A stretch of 44,779 nt of DNA. Source: an uncultured Colwellia sp. GTDB taxonomy: Bacteria; Pseudomonadota; Gammaproteobacteria; Enterobacterales; Alteromonadaceae. Positions 15,975-24,515 of this stretch are shown here, piece after piece. Both the position numbers and the translations under genes were made by a program. Each line of letters opens with the position of its first letter. Position 1 is the first letter of the stretch. The notes under the pieces were generated by a model. That model did no database searches, was not told the DNA's origin, and saw only the letters and a list, made by a program, of their open reading frames with translations. The stretch is taken from NCBI GenBank assembly GCA_913020705.1, contig CAJWBY010000015.1:1-44779 (forward strand), read 5' to 3'.

Positions 15975-16667
15975 TTATAAATTAATTACGACTTTGTTGA
16001 TAGCTGATACTCGGCCTGTTACCGTTCTTCCACTACTTTCATTTTTAACCCGTATTTGCTCGCCAATACCACCGTCTTTTAGTGCTATTCCTGCGGTTTT
16101 TATCATTAAGGTATCAGATTTTGCAATAATGGTTACGTGACTTCCTTTGCAAACAAAGCAAATATTTCTTTTTGTTAAAATAGCACCTCTGGATAACTTT
16201 CTTTTAGCTCTTGTGCCAATGACTATTATTGTGTCATCGAGAGTCTCGCCGCGAATGCTACGAGTATCTCTAAGTTCAATTATAACATTTGATTCATCAA
16301 CTATACTGCCTTTGCTAATGACGCTTTTTGCAACAACTACGGGCACGACCATTTGAATTTTTGCTGGAATAAAAAGATACCATGGTGTTGGATCATTGCA
16401 ATTTATTTTTACATTTACGTTTCTACCATTATGATTTTGAGGTATATTTGCCAATAAAGATGATAAACAAGGTTTAATGATAATTCTAGGATCTATAGAA
16501 GATACCGATACAGTCATTTTACCTTGTTCGGGCAATGGAATATTATTTTCTATAAATTTGACCACAAAATCTTGAATTTGCTCTCTGTTCATTGTTTGGC
16601 CAAAAGCTAAATCTGACAAAGACAGTGATATTAAGGAAATAACGATAAAAATCTTTAATTTACTCAT
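15975..16667 (-). CDS. flgA: P-ring assembly chaperone FlgA
   Basis: A 230-residue periplasmic protein: a Sec signal peptide (residues 1-23, ending AFG|Q) is followed by the FlgA N-terminal domain and an SAF domain (VVPVVVAKSVISKGSIVDESNV, then TRAKRKLSRGAILTKRNI) and a beta domain ending RVSAINKVVINL, as usual. FlgA assists FlgI in forming the P ring. It lies upstream of flgM on the minus strand and is divergent from cheV, the standard arrangement in Vibrio, Shewanella and Colwellia relatives. The 74-base gap to flgM carries the flgM promoter. Two internal cysteines (about 167 and 170, CFVC) are noticeable. Confidence 0.92.
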   Translation of the reverse strand: MSKLKIFIVISLISLSLSDLAFGQTMNREQIQDFVVKFIENNIPLPEQGKMTVSVSSIDPRIIIKPCLSSLLANIPQNHNGRNVNVKINCNDPTPWYLFIPAKIQMVVPVVVAKSVISKGSIVDESNVIIELRDTRSIRGETLDDTIIVIGTRAKRKLSRGAILTKRNICFVCKGSHVTIIAKSDTLMIKTAGIALKDGGIGEQIRVKNESSGRTVTGRVSAINKVVINL

Positions 16668-16852
16668 AAATTTGTCAACTATTTGCTAGGGAAATTAAAA
16701 TACTCGTCTATGCTTAATTTATGTATAAATTTAATAATATATAAAAGCTGGCGAATATGCATAAAACGTCAAAAAATTGAACGTTAAATATAATATTAGT
16801 AAGCACAATCAAGAAGTGTGCCTTTTTGTGAATTAAGTAATATGAGGTTTGT

Positions 16853-17800
16853 ATGGCAGGAATTTTAGACTCAGTAAATCAACGAACTCAGTTGGTAGGG
16901 CAGAATAGACTTGAATTATTACTATTTCGCTTAGTAGGACCACAACTTTTTGGTATTAATGTTTTTAAAGTACGAGAAGTAATGCCTTGCCCACGTTTAA
17001 CTACCTTACCGGGACAAGACTCTTTCATTAAAGGTGTTGCGCAAATTCGTGGACAAACCATTTCTGTAATTGACTTGAGCAAGTCAACAGGTGGACCTGC
17101 AATAATTCCTGATGAGAACTCCTTTGTTATTATTGCTGAGTATAATCGAAGCGTTCAAGGATTTTTAGTGGGTGGCGTCGAAAGAATTGTAACGTTAAGT
17201 TGGGCCGATGTTATGCCTCCTCCAGAAGGCGCTGGTAAATCAAGTTACTTAACTGCAGTGACTGAAATAGAAAAGAAAATGGTGTCTATTTTAGATGTAG
17301 AAAAAATTCTTAACGAAATTAGCCCTATTTCAACCGAGTTAAGTGAGTCTGTAGCAGACTCAACCGTTGGTGATAGTATTGGTGAGCGAGTTATTATGAT
17401 TGCGGATGACTCAACTGTTGCTCGTAATCAGGTTAAACGAGCTTTAGAACCTTTAGGTTTAAATATGCTACTCGCTAAGAATGGCCAAGATGCATTAACT
17501 CAATTACTTGCATTGGCTGAAAATTGTAATTCATCGATTACTGAGAAAGTCGCTTTGCTTATATCTGATATTGAAATGCCTGAAATGGACGGTTATACGT
17601 TAACGGCTGAAATTAAAGGTAATGAACGTTTAAGAGCTATGCCTGTTATTTTACATACTTCACTTAGTGGTGTTTTTAATAATGCTATGGTTGAAAAAGT
17701 AGGCGCAGAAGATTTTATTCCAAAATTTCACCCTGATGAATTAGCAACAGCAGTCAAAAAATGGTTGAAGAAAGATGAAGTAGGTAACGGTATTAATTAA
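16853..17800 (+). CDS. cheV: Chemotaxis coupling protein CheV (CheW-receiver fusion)
   Basis: A 315-residue scaffold with two domains: an N-terminal CheW-like domain (about 20-165, with FGINVFKVREVM and IRGQTISVIDLS) and a C-terminal receiver domain (about 180-310) with acidic pocket DDS, phospho-acceptor Asp239 in LLISDIEMPEMDG, and the conserved Lys in PKFHPDEL. CheV couples chemoreceptors to CheA, and the receiver is phosphorylated by it. Good Shine-Dalgarno (TGAGG). The 185-base gap to flgA is the divergent control region; I see no certain promoter motif in it. cheR follows after 70 bases. Confidence 0.95.
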   Translation: MAGILDSVNQRTQLVGQNRLELLLFRLVGPQLFGINVFKVREVMPCPRLTTLPGQDSFIKGVAQIRGQTISVIDLSKSTGGPAIIPDENSFVIIAEYNRSVQGFLVGGVERIVTLSWADVMPPPEGAGKSSYLTAVTEIEKKMVSILDVEKILNEISPISTELSESVADSTVGDSIGERVIMIADDSTVARNQVKRALEPLGLNMLLAKNGQDALTQLLALAENCNSSITEKVALLISDIEMPEMDGYTLTAEIKGNERLRAMPVILHTSLSGVFNNAMVEKVGAEDFIPKFHPDELATAVKKWLKKDEVGNGIN

Positions 17801-17870
17801 ATATTTTATTGTTCAACCTACTCTATATACATTAAATTTTCATAATCATAATTTAAGGTAGAATATATAA

Positions 17871-18704
17871 GTGTCAGACCGGCAGCTTGATGATAGCAGT
17901 TATCATCAGTTTAGAATTTTTCTAGAGAAACAGTGTGGTATTGTTTTAGGTGAAAATAAACAATACCTAGTCAAAAGCCGTTTAGCGCCTTTGATGGCTA
18001 AATTTGATGTTGCCACTCTCGGTGATTTAGTCACTCGTACGCTAAGCCCTATGGAAAGGCAATTACGCGCTTCGGTAATCGATGCGATGACTACCAATGA
18101 AACATTGTGGTTTCGTGATGAATACCCGTTTGAGTTGTTAAAAAAACGACTACTTCCTGAATTCAAAAATCAAAGAACACCTTTGAAAATATGGTCTGCT
18201 GCAAGCTCTTCAGGCCAAGAACCATACTCTATCGCTATGGCTGTGACAGAATTTCAACAAAGCAATCCAGGTTCCTTTTCTGCTGGTGTTCAAATTATTG
18301 GCACTGATATCTCTAATACTATGCTAGAACACTGCAAGTATGGACATTATGACAGTTTAGCTTTGTCACGTGGCTTATCCCCTGAACGTAAAAGAATGTT
18401 TTTTGAAAATGGCGATAAAGGTATGTCAAAGGTTAAAGATTCAATTAAAAAAATGGTGAGCTTTAGACAACTAAATCTATTAAACAGTTATAGTTTAATG
18501 GGACGGTTTGATATTATTTTTTGCCGTAACGTATTGATTTACTTTGCTCCAGAGATTAAGAAACAAATAATTTCTCAATTTGAAGGGGCGCTAAACTCTA
18601 ACAAATATTTATTTCTTGGTGCATCAGAATCACTTTCTGGTTTGAACCAAAATTTTGATATGGTTCGCTGTAATCCGGGTATAATTTACCAGAAAAAGAA
18701 TTAA
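17871..18704 (+). CDS. cheR: Chemoreceptor methyltransferase CheR
   Basis: A 277-residue protein-glutamate O-methyltransferase that adapts chemoreceptors using S-adenosylmethionine. It has the N-terminal helical CheR domain (YHQFRIFLEKQCGIVLGENKQYLV) and the SAM-binding domain, with TTNETLWFRDEYPFELL, WSAASSSGQEPYSIAM, ILGTDIS-like IIGTDISNTML and the family signature DIIFCRNVLIYF. The start is GTG 17871 with AAGG 12 bases upstream; no better start lies near. It follows cheV and precedes flgB with a 68-base gap, as in related genera. Confidence 0.95.
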   Translation: MSDRQLDDSSYHQFRIFLEKQCGIVLGENKQYLVKSRLAPLMAKFDVATLGDLVTRTLSPMERQLRASVIDAMTTNETLWFRDEYPFELLKKRLLPEFKNQRTPLKIWSAASSSGQEPYSIAMAVTEFQQSNPGSFSAGVQIIGTDISNTMLEHCKYGHYDSLALSRGLSPERKRMFFENGDKGMSKVKDSIKKMVSFRQLNLLNSYSLMGRFDIIFCRNVLIYFAPEIKKQIISQFEGALNSNKYLFLGASESLSGLNQNFDMVRCNPGIIYQKKN

Positions 18705-18725
18705 TCTCCTCTGTAAACTCCCCTG

Positions 18726-18741
18726 TGGCATAAATATTGTA
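18726..18741 (+). promoter_or_regulatory. Candidate sigma54 promoter for flgB
   Basis: TGGCAT-AAATA-TTGTA fits the -24 element and spacing of sigma54 promoters; the -12 dinucleotide is GT rather than GC. It lies about 32 bases before flgB, leaving room for a short leader and the Shine-Dalgarno GGAGG at 18761-18765. Confidence 0.5.
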
Positions 18742-18772
18742 TGGTTACTTTCATTGATTTGGAGGTAACACT

Positions 18773-19168
18773 ATGGCTATTAATTTTCAACAAGCACTTG
18801 GCATTCATCCGCAAACACTTGCCGTTCGCGCTAAACGCGCAGAAGTCATTTCTAGTAATATTGCAAATGCTGATACACCTGGCTACAAAGCCAAGGATAT
18901 GGATTTTACTGCTGCTCTAGCTCAAGCTTCTCAAAAACAACAATCAGGTATGAGCCGTACACACGCTAAACATTTTGATATTCGCAGTGAACTCAATAAT
19001 GGCGTGCAGTATAGAACACCCGATCAACCAGATACTGGCGATGGTAATACGGTAGATGCACAAGTGGAACGAAACTTGTATCTAGAAAACTCAATGCAGT
19101 ATCAAGCGAGTCTTCAATTTTTGACTGGCAGAATAAAAGGCTTGAAGAAAGCCATTACGGGACAATAA
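18773..19168 (+). CDS. flgB: Flagellar proximal rod protein FlgB
   Basis: A 131-residue rod subunit. It has the helical N-terminus typical of axial proteins (ALGIHPQTLAVRAKRAEVISSNIANADTPGYKAKD), including the flagella basal-body rod signature, and a C-terminal helix with NLYLENSMQYQASLQFL. Length matches FlgB (about 130-138). A strong Shine-Dalgarno (GGAGG) precedes it. First gene of the flgBCDE unit; flgC follows after two bases. Confidence 0.96.
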   Translation: MAINFQQALGIHPQTLAVRAKRAEVISSNIANADTPGYKAKDMDFTAALAQASQKQQSGMSRTHAKHFDIRSELNNGVQYRTPDQPDTGDGNTVDAQVERNLYLENSMQYQASLQFLTGRIKGLKKAITGQ

Positions 19169-19170
19169 AT

Positions 19171-19590
19171 ATGAGTCTATTTAACGTATTTACTATATCA
19201 GGCACCGGTATGAGCGCTCAATCTGTGCGCTTAAATACTACTGCCAGTAATATCGCTAATGCCGATAGTGTTAGCAGTAGTGTCGATAAAACATATCGTG
19301 CACGGCATCCTGTTTTTGCCGCCGCAATGCAAAAAGCTGCCGCAGGACAAGAGGATTCTTCTGTAGGTGTACAGGTTTTAGGGGTTGTTGAAAGTAATAA
19401 ACCTTTAACTGTTGAGCATAATCCAGCGCATCCAATGGCAGATAAAGATGGTTATATTTATAAACCAAACGTTAACGTGATTGAAGAAATGACTAATATG
19501 ATTTCCGCTTCACGTTCATATCAAACCAACGTTCAGTTAGCGGAATCAGCAAAAAACATGCTGAATAAGACCCTGCAGCTTGGCAAATAA
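19171..19590 (+). CDS. flgC: Flagellar proximal rod protein FlgC
   Basis: A 139-residue rod subunit, with SLFNVFTISGTGMSAQSVRLNTTASNIANADSV at the N-terminus and the C-terminal axial motif VNVIEEMTNMISASRSYQTNVQLAESAKNMLNKTLQLGK, both standard for FlgC. It sits two bases after flgB and 14 before flgD, so it is co-translated in the rod operon. Confidence 0.96.
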   Translation: MSLFNVFTISGTGMSAQSVRLNTTASNIANADSVSSSVDKTYRARHPVFAAAMQKAAAGQEDSSVGVQVLGVVESNKPLTVEHNPAHPMADKDGYIYKPNVNVIEEMTNMISASRSYQTNVQLAESAKNMLNKTLQLGK

Positions 19591-19604
19591 CAACTAAAGG
19601 TGGA

Positions 19605-20297
19605 ATGAATATGGAAACTATAAGTGGAACTAGTCCTTTAGATGGCCTTCGCTGGCAAAAGGAAGTTACTCCAGTAGCTGAAAATGACAATGGTATGTTA
19701 ACGCAAGCAGATTTTTTTGCGCTGTTAACCAAAGAGCTTTCTCATCAAGACCCTACTAAACCGGTTGAAAACAATGAAATGATTTCTCAAATGACAGCGT
19801 TTTCAACAACTGATGGTGTTGCAACGCTAAATGAGCAATTTACATCATTTGCTTCATCAATGTCATCTAGCCAAGCCTTACAGGCATCTTCTTTAGTTGG
19901 GCGTAGCGTATTAGTGAACGACAACGTTTTTGGTATGGCTGAAGGTGAAGCGGTTAAAGGTAAAATGGTGACTGACAAACCGGCGAGTAATGTCAATATT
20001 TATGTTGAAAATACTGCAGGTGAACTTATTCAAACGGTACCTGTTGGCAGTGTTTCTGCTGGAGACTTTACCTTTAACTGGGATGGTAAAATGGCTAATG
20101 GGGAATCAGCTCCTGAAGGTGCATACCGTTTTAGAATTGCTGGTTTAGTTGATGGTGAAGCCTCAGAGTTGCAAGCGATGACTTATCGTAAAGTCGATAG
20201 CGTAACGTTAGCAGGTGCAGGTGGAAATATTTTACTAAATCTTAATGGTGGCAGTTCCATGGCGCTAGCAGATGTTGTGGAAGTATCAGAAGGTTAG
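19605..20297 (+). CDS. flgD: Flagellar hook-capping protein FlgD
   Basis: A 230-residue scaffold that caps the growing hook and is later lost. The N-terminal export and cap region has LTQADFFALLTKELSHQDPTKPVENNEMISQMTAFST, the conserved FlgD block. The central part holds the Tudor/FnIII-like domain with FTFNWDGKMANGESAPEGAYRFRI, another family hallmark. Two in-frame ATGs (19605 and 19611) share one Shine-Dalgarno (AAAGGTGGA); the second gives a better spacing. Confidence 0.95.
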   Translation: MNMETISGTSPLDGLRWQKEVTPVAENDNGMLTQADFFALLTKELSHQDPTKPVENNEMISQMTAFSTTDGVATLNEQFTSFASSMSSSQALQASSLVGRSVLVNDNVFGMAEGEAVKGKMVTDKPASNVNIYVENTAGELIQTVPVGSVSAGDFTFNWDGKMANGESAPEGAYRFRIAGLVDGEASELQAMTYRKVDSVTLAGAGGNILLNLNGGSSMALADVVEVSEG

Positions 20298-20413
20298 TTT
20301 TAGTTGTTAATTAGAATAACGATGAATTTATACCACTGTTATTTCAATGAATCGTGAATACTCACAAAATTTAGAAATAATTAAGATAAACAGTTTTTAT
20401 ATGAGGTGCAATT

Positions 20414-21799
20414 ATGTCATTTAATATAGCGTTGAGCGGATTGAATGCTGCTCAAAAAGATTTGGATGTTACATCAAATAACATCGCCAACGTTAATACC
20501 ACTGGCTTTAAAGAGTCACGTGCGGAATTTGTAGATGTGTATGCGTCTTCTTTACTCGCTGCGGGTAAAACCAAAGTAGGGGACGGAGTTTTGACGGCAG
20601 ATGTTGCCCAACAATTCCAACAAGGTAGTATTCAGTTTACAAATAATGCTTTGGATTTAGCGATAACGGGTAATGGTTTTTTTGCGACAGTTCCTGAACT
20701 TGACTCTTTAGAAACGTCTTATACTCGAGCCGGTCAATTTAAATTAAACGATAGCAATTTTGTTGTGAACTCGGGAGGCGGATTCTTGTTAGGCTTTCCC
20801 GTAAACTCAGATGGTTCATCATCATCGGTTAGTTTAAGTACCGCAGAGCCTGTTCTTATTCCTACGTCGTCGGGTGCACCGACGCCAACTAGTGAGGTTG
20901 ATATCCGGATGAATTTACCCGCGGGTGATTCATATATTTCCGGAGCACCTGGTAACTTTGATAACGAAGATGCTTTAACCTATAACCATTCTACCTCGGT
21001 AACTACTTTCGATTCACTCGGTGATAGCCATATTATGACCTATTACTTTGTTAAAGAAGACCCTGCAGCAGCAGCTCCTTCTGGCAGTAATAAATGGTTA
21101 GTGTTCGCGGCAGTTGATAGTACTATGGTTGACTTAGCTGATCCTAATGGTGATTCTGCCACAGATTTACGCGTAGGTGGTTCTGTATCAGGTCCTACAT
21201 CCGTTATTGGTGGCCGTTTAGAGTTTGACTCTTCAGGTGATTTTATATCTCAATCTCCAAATGCAGCATCAGGCGGCTTTATTACAGAAGCGTTGGGTAG
21301 TAGCATATTGTCAAATGGTGCAGATGATACTCAAACGATAGCAATTGACTTCAATTTGGATGCAACTGGTCCAAACTCTAATGAGCCTACACAGTTTGCG
21401 TCGAATTTCGAAGTGACCGCTTTAGAGCAGGATGGTTTAGCTGTTGGGCGCTTAACGGGTATTGATATTGGCGCTGATGGTTTAATTCGAGCGACATACA
21501 GTAACGGAACATCTGAACCTTTAGCACGTATTGCTTTAGTTAACTTTGCCAATGAGCAGGGGTTAACACAAATCGGAAATAGCTCTTGGAAAGAAAGTAT
21601 AAGTTCAGGTGAAGCGCTTGCAGGTGAAGGTGGTTCAGGTACTTTCGGGACAATTAACTCTTCGGCATTAGAACAATCCAATGTAAATTTAACGGCTGAG
21701 TTGATTGATTTAATTTCAGCACAACGAAATTTCCAAGCTAACTCCCGTGCTTTAGAAGTTGATAATCAGTTGAATCAAACTATTTTACAAATTCGATAA
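20414..21799 (+). CDS. flgE: Flagellar hook protein FlgE
   Basis: A 461-residue hook subunit: MSFNIALSGLNAAQKDLDVTSNNIANVNTTGFKESRAEF at the N-terminus, the FlgE-F-G domain (LDLAITGNGFFATVP, YTRAGQFKLN) and the C-terminal helix LSSALEQSNVNLTAELIDLISAQRNFQANSRALE-type motif. Between them lies a longer surface domain of low complexity typical of FlgE. Good Shine-Dalgarno (AGGTG). The gap of 116 bases from flgD has no visible promoter; a hairpin terminator follows. Confidence 0.96.
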   Translation: MSFNIALSGLNAAQKDLDVTSNNIANVNTTGFKESRAEFVDVYASSLLAAGKTKVGDGVLTADVAQQFQQGSIQFTNNALDLAITGNGFFATVPELDSLETSYTRAGQFKLNDSNFVVNSGGGFLLGFPVNSDGSSSSVSLSTAEPVLIPTSSGAPTPTSEVDIRMNLPAGDSYISGAPGNFDNEDALTYNHSTSVTTFDSLGDSHIMTYYFVKEDPAAAAPSGSNKWLVFAAVDSTMVDLADPNGDSATDLRVGGSVSGPTSVIGGRLEFDSSGDFISQSPNAASGGFITEALGSSILSNGADDTQTIAIDFNLDATGPNSNEPTQFASNFEVTALEQDGLAVGRLTGIDIGADGLIRATYSNGTSEPLARIALVNFANEQGLTQIGNSSWKESISSGEALAGEGGSGTFGTINSSALEQSNVNLTAELIDLISAQRNFQANSRALEVDNQLNQTILQIR

Positions 21800-21854
21800 T
21801 TAACCGTCTGATATAATTATTTTTAATGTTATTAGTGTTTAATACCGTTAACTG

Positions 21855-21892
21855 AAAGAGATAAAACATGCTGAATGTTCTATCTCTTTTTT
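21855..21892 (+). terminator. Rho-independent terminator after flgE
   Basis: AAAGAGATA...TATCTCTTT with an inner AACAT/ATGTT stem around GCTGA, followed by a T-run. It separates the flgBCDE unit from flgF. Confidence 0.8.
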
Positions 21893-21919
21893 ATGTTCAG
21901 GATGAACGGTCATGATTTT

Positions 21920-22060
21920 AGTTCCAGACAAATCATAAGTACCTACATCCATATAGGCAATGTCGTGATGCCACGGCAGCTCTTAGGCATCCATGCCTTC
22001 GCTGCATTAGTACTTCCATGCACGTCGATGGCAAGGAACGACGATGTTCAGAATGGCCCC
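21920..22060. repeat. Structured intergenic repeat-like element between flgE and flgF
   Basis: The 403 bases between flgE and flgF hold no convincing gene. Inside them is a stretch visibly richer in G+C than its surroundings, with three successive small palindromes centred on TCCAT: CCTACATCCATATAGG (21942-21957), AGGCATCCATGCCT (21985-21998, perfect) and the degenerate GTACTTCCATGCAC (22010-22023). The second is enclosed by GCAGC (21976) and GCTGC (22001), and the whole by GTCGT (21962) and ACGAC (22038). This is the look of a dispersed repetitive extragenic element. I believe similar TCCATG-centred repeats occur in Colwellia and Shewanella relatives, but cannot check copy number. Confidence 0.5.
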
Positions 22061-22151
22061 TCATACTTAGTGTATTCTAATACATTATTATTCGTTGATA
22101 TCAAAAATTTCCCGCGCTCCTATTTTCATTTGTTCTTTGTAATATTTCTTC

Positions 22152-22167
22152 TGGCACTGTTATTGCA
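22152..22167 (+). promoter_or_regulatory. Sigma54 promoter for flgF operon
   Basis: TGGCAC-TGTTA-TTGCA is an exact consensus sigma54 site (GG, ten bases, GC), about 35 bases before the flgF start. It restarts transcription after the flgE terminator and the intergenic element. Confidence 0.85.
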
Positions 22168-22202
22168 TTTCTCATTGTAAGATACAATTTTAGAGAACTG
22201 TT

Positions 22203-22946
22203 ATGGACAAAATGCTTTATATCGCCATGAGCGGTGCGAAACAAAATATGCATGCGTTATCAGTTAATGCTAACAACCTTGCCAATGCTAAAACCACTGG
22301 TTTCAAGGCTGACATGGCACAAGCTCGTTCAATGCAAGCTTTTGGTGAAGGAATGCCTTCTCGCGTATTTGCTATGCTAGAAAAATCAAGCCAAAACTTT
22401 GACAGTGGCTCTTTAATGCAAACATCTCGTGATTTAGATTTAGCTATTCAAGGGCCAGGTTGGTTTGCTGTGCAAGCAGAAGACGGTACTGAAGGTTATA
22501 CACGAAATGGCCAATTTAGAATGAATGAAGAAGGTGCTTTAGAAACTGCCGAAGGTGAATTGGTGATGGGAGAAGGTGGACCCTTATTTATTCCACTTCC
22601 TGTAAACAACATTCATATCAGCAAAGATGGAACCATTATGGTTCAGCCTGAAGGTGCACCGAGCTCTGTTCAAGAAGAGGTTGGTAGAATCAAAATGGTG
22701 AATCCTAGAGTACAAGAATTAACAAAAAGCTCTGATGGTTTGTTTCGTCGTAAAGATGGACTAAATGAGGCTGCAGACATCAATGTAAAAGTAGAAAACG
22801 GCATGCTTGAATCGAGTAACGTAAACCCTATCGGTGAAATGACTGCAATGATTTCTTTGCAACGCCAGTTTGAAATGCAATTAAAATTAATGAAAACCGC
22901 TGAAGAAATTGATGCCAGTTCAGCGTCTTTATTACGTGCTTTCTAA
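22203..22946 (+). CDS. flgF: Flagellar proximal rod protein FlgF
   Basis: A 247-residue rod subunit. The N-terminal axial motif (YIAMSGAKQNMHALSVNANNLANAKTTGFKADMAQARSM), the FlgE-F-G core (SRDLDLAIQGPGWFAVQ, YTRNGQFRMNEEGALE) and the C-terminal helix MLESSNVNPIGEMTAMISLQRQFEMQLKLMKTAEE are all present. Length fits FlgF (about 245-250). First gene after the sigma54 site; flgG follows after 28 bases. Confidence 0.96.
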   Translation: MDKMLYIAMSGAKQNMHALSVNANNLANAKTTGFKADMAQARSMQAFGEGMPSRVFAMLEKSSQNFDSGSLMQTSRDLDLAIQGPGWFAVQAEDGTEGYTRNGQFRMNEEGALETAEGELVMGEGGPLFIPLPVNNIHISKDGTIMVQPEGAPSSVQEEVGRIKMVNPRVQELTKSSDGLFRRKDGLNEAADINVKVENGMLESSNVNPIGEMTAMISLQRQFEMQLKLMKTAEEIDASSASLLRAF

Positions 22947-22974
22947 TTTAAACAAATGATTTTTGAGGTGATTT

Positions 22975-23763
22975 ATGAACCCAGCATTATGGATAAGTAA
23001 AACAGGGTTAGATGCGCAAAGTAAAGATATTGCGGTAATTTCTAATAACTTGGCTAACGCTAGTACCATCGGCTATAAAAAAAGTCGTGCGGTATTTGAG
23101 GATTTACTCTATCAAACGATTAATCAACCAGGTGGGCGTTCAGCGCAAGATACAGAGATGCCATCAGGATTAATGCTTGGTGCAGGTACAAAAGTGGTTG
23201 CTACACAAAAAATTCATACCCAAGGTGATATGCAAACCACTGATAACGCATTAGATTTAATGATACAAGGTGAAGGTTTTTTTGAAGTACAACTACCTGA
23301 CGGAACATCATCTTATTCACGAAATGGTCAATTTACCATGGATGAAGAAGGCAACATGGTTACTCCAGGTGCAGGCTATTTAATTCAGCCACAAATAACC
23401 ATTCCAGAAGATGCCTTGAGTATTATTGTTTCTCAAGACGGTGAAGTATCAGTAACCCTTCAAGGGCAGCCAGATCCTGCTGTTATTGGACAAATTAATA
23501 CGGTTAATTTTGTCAATCCGACAGGTCTGCAACCGATCGGTCAAAACTTATATATTGAAACCGCAGTAAGTGGTGCACCCCAAGAAGGAGTTCCCGGGTT
23601 AGAAGGTTTTGGCATGATAGTACAAGGGGCACTTGAAACCTCTAACGTAAATACAACAGAAGAATTAGTCAACTTGATTGAAAGCCAACGTGTATATGAA
23701 ATGAATTCAAAAGTTATTTCGGCTGTTGATCAAATGCTTAGTTACATTAATCAGCAGTTATAA
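22975..23763 (+). CDS. flgG: Flagellar distal rod protein FlgG
   Basis: A 262-residue distal rod subunit (family length about 260). It begins MNPALWISKTGLDAQSKDIAVISNNLANASTIGYKKSRAVFEDLLYQT, a signature of FlgG, with the core LDLMIQGEGFFEVQLPDG and the end VQGALETSNVNTTEELVNLIESQRVYEMNSKVISAVDQML. Shine-Dalgarno GAGGTG. It is followed by flgH after 17 bases. Confidence 0.97.
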   Translation: MNPALWISKTGLDAQSKDIAVISNNLANASTIGYKKSRAVFEDLLYQTINQPGGRSAQDTEMPSGLMLGAGTKVVATQKIHTQGDMQTTDNALDLMIQGEGFFEVQLPDGTSSYSRNGQFTMDEEGNMVTPGAGYLIQPQITIPEDALSIIVSQDGEVSVTLQGQPDPAVIGQINTVNFVNPTGLQPIGQNLYIETAVSGAPQEGVPGLEGFGMIVQGALETSNVNTTEELVNLIESQRVYEMNSKVISAVDQMLSYINQQL

Positions 23764-23780
23764 CGATTAAGGATCTACTT

Positions 23781-24464
23781 ATGAAAACGGCCTTAGTATT
23801 AATTATTAGTTTTTTAGCAATAAGCGGATGTGCCAGTATCGAGCAGGCTAAAACCCTACCAGATGATCCAGACTTTGCCCCTATTTTACCTGAAATGGAA
23901 GAAACATCGATCATTCCAACGGGGTCATTATTTAAAGTGAATTACGTGAATAATATTTATTCAGATTCGAAGGCACATCGTATTGGCGACATTATTTCAG
24001 TTATTTTGAGTGAAAGTACTCAAGCCCAAAAGAATGCTAAAACTGAGTTGTCAAAGGAAAACAGCGCAACATTAGATCCTATTATTGGTTTAGGCGGTGC
24101 AGCGGTTAACTTTAAAAGTAACCCAATTCAATTTGGCTTTAACCAAGGTTCTGATTTTAGTGGTGATTCTAAGGCTAATCAAGGTAATAGCTTGGACGGT
24201 AATATATCGGTTCACGTTTTACGCGTTTTACCCAACGGAAACTTGATGATCCGTGGTGAAAAATGGATGAGCTTAAATAATGGTGATGAGTATATACGTT
24301 TAACCGGTGTTATTCGCGCCCAAGATATCGGTTCAGATAATACAATAATTTCCAGTAAAATTGCTAATGCACGTATTCAGTATGCAGGTACAGGCACTTT
24401 TGCTGATATGCAAGAGCAAGGTTGGTTATCAAGTTTCTTTAGTAGTTCTTGGTGGCCGCTTTAG
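23781..24464 (+). CDS. flgH: Flagellar L-ring lipoprotein FlgH
   Basis: A 227-residue outer-membrane lipoprotein that forms the L ring. Signal peptide with lipobox ISGC (Cys17), then the family motifs GSLFKVNYVNNIYSDSKAHRIGDIISVIL, NGNLMIRGEKWMSLNNGDEYIRLTGVIR and the ending IQYAGTGTFADMQEQGWLS. All are typical of FlgH. It lies between flgG and flgI, the conserved order. Confidence 0.97.
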   Translation: MKTALVLIISFLAISGCASIEQAKTLPDDPDFAPILPEMEETSIIPTGSLFKVNYVNNIYSDSKAHRIGDIISVILSESTQAQKNAKTELSKENSATLDPIIGLGGAAVNFKSNPIQFGFNQGSDFSGDSKANQGNSLDGNISVHVLRVLPNGNLMIRGEKWMSLNNGDEYIRLTGVIRAQDIGSDNTIISSKIANARIQYAGTGTFADMQEQGWLSSFFSSSWWPL

Positions 24465-24515
24465 TCTTTATTCAATTTAGCATTTATTCATTACAGATTT
24501 TCAATAGGTATTACT

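Noticed and set aside
21875..22180. Open frame of 101 codons between flgE and flgF
   Set aside because: It starts within the terminator hairpin, has no Shine-Dalgarno and runs through the palindromic intergenic element; its sequence matches no protein pattern I know and its end overlaps the sigma54 promoter of flgF.
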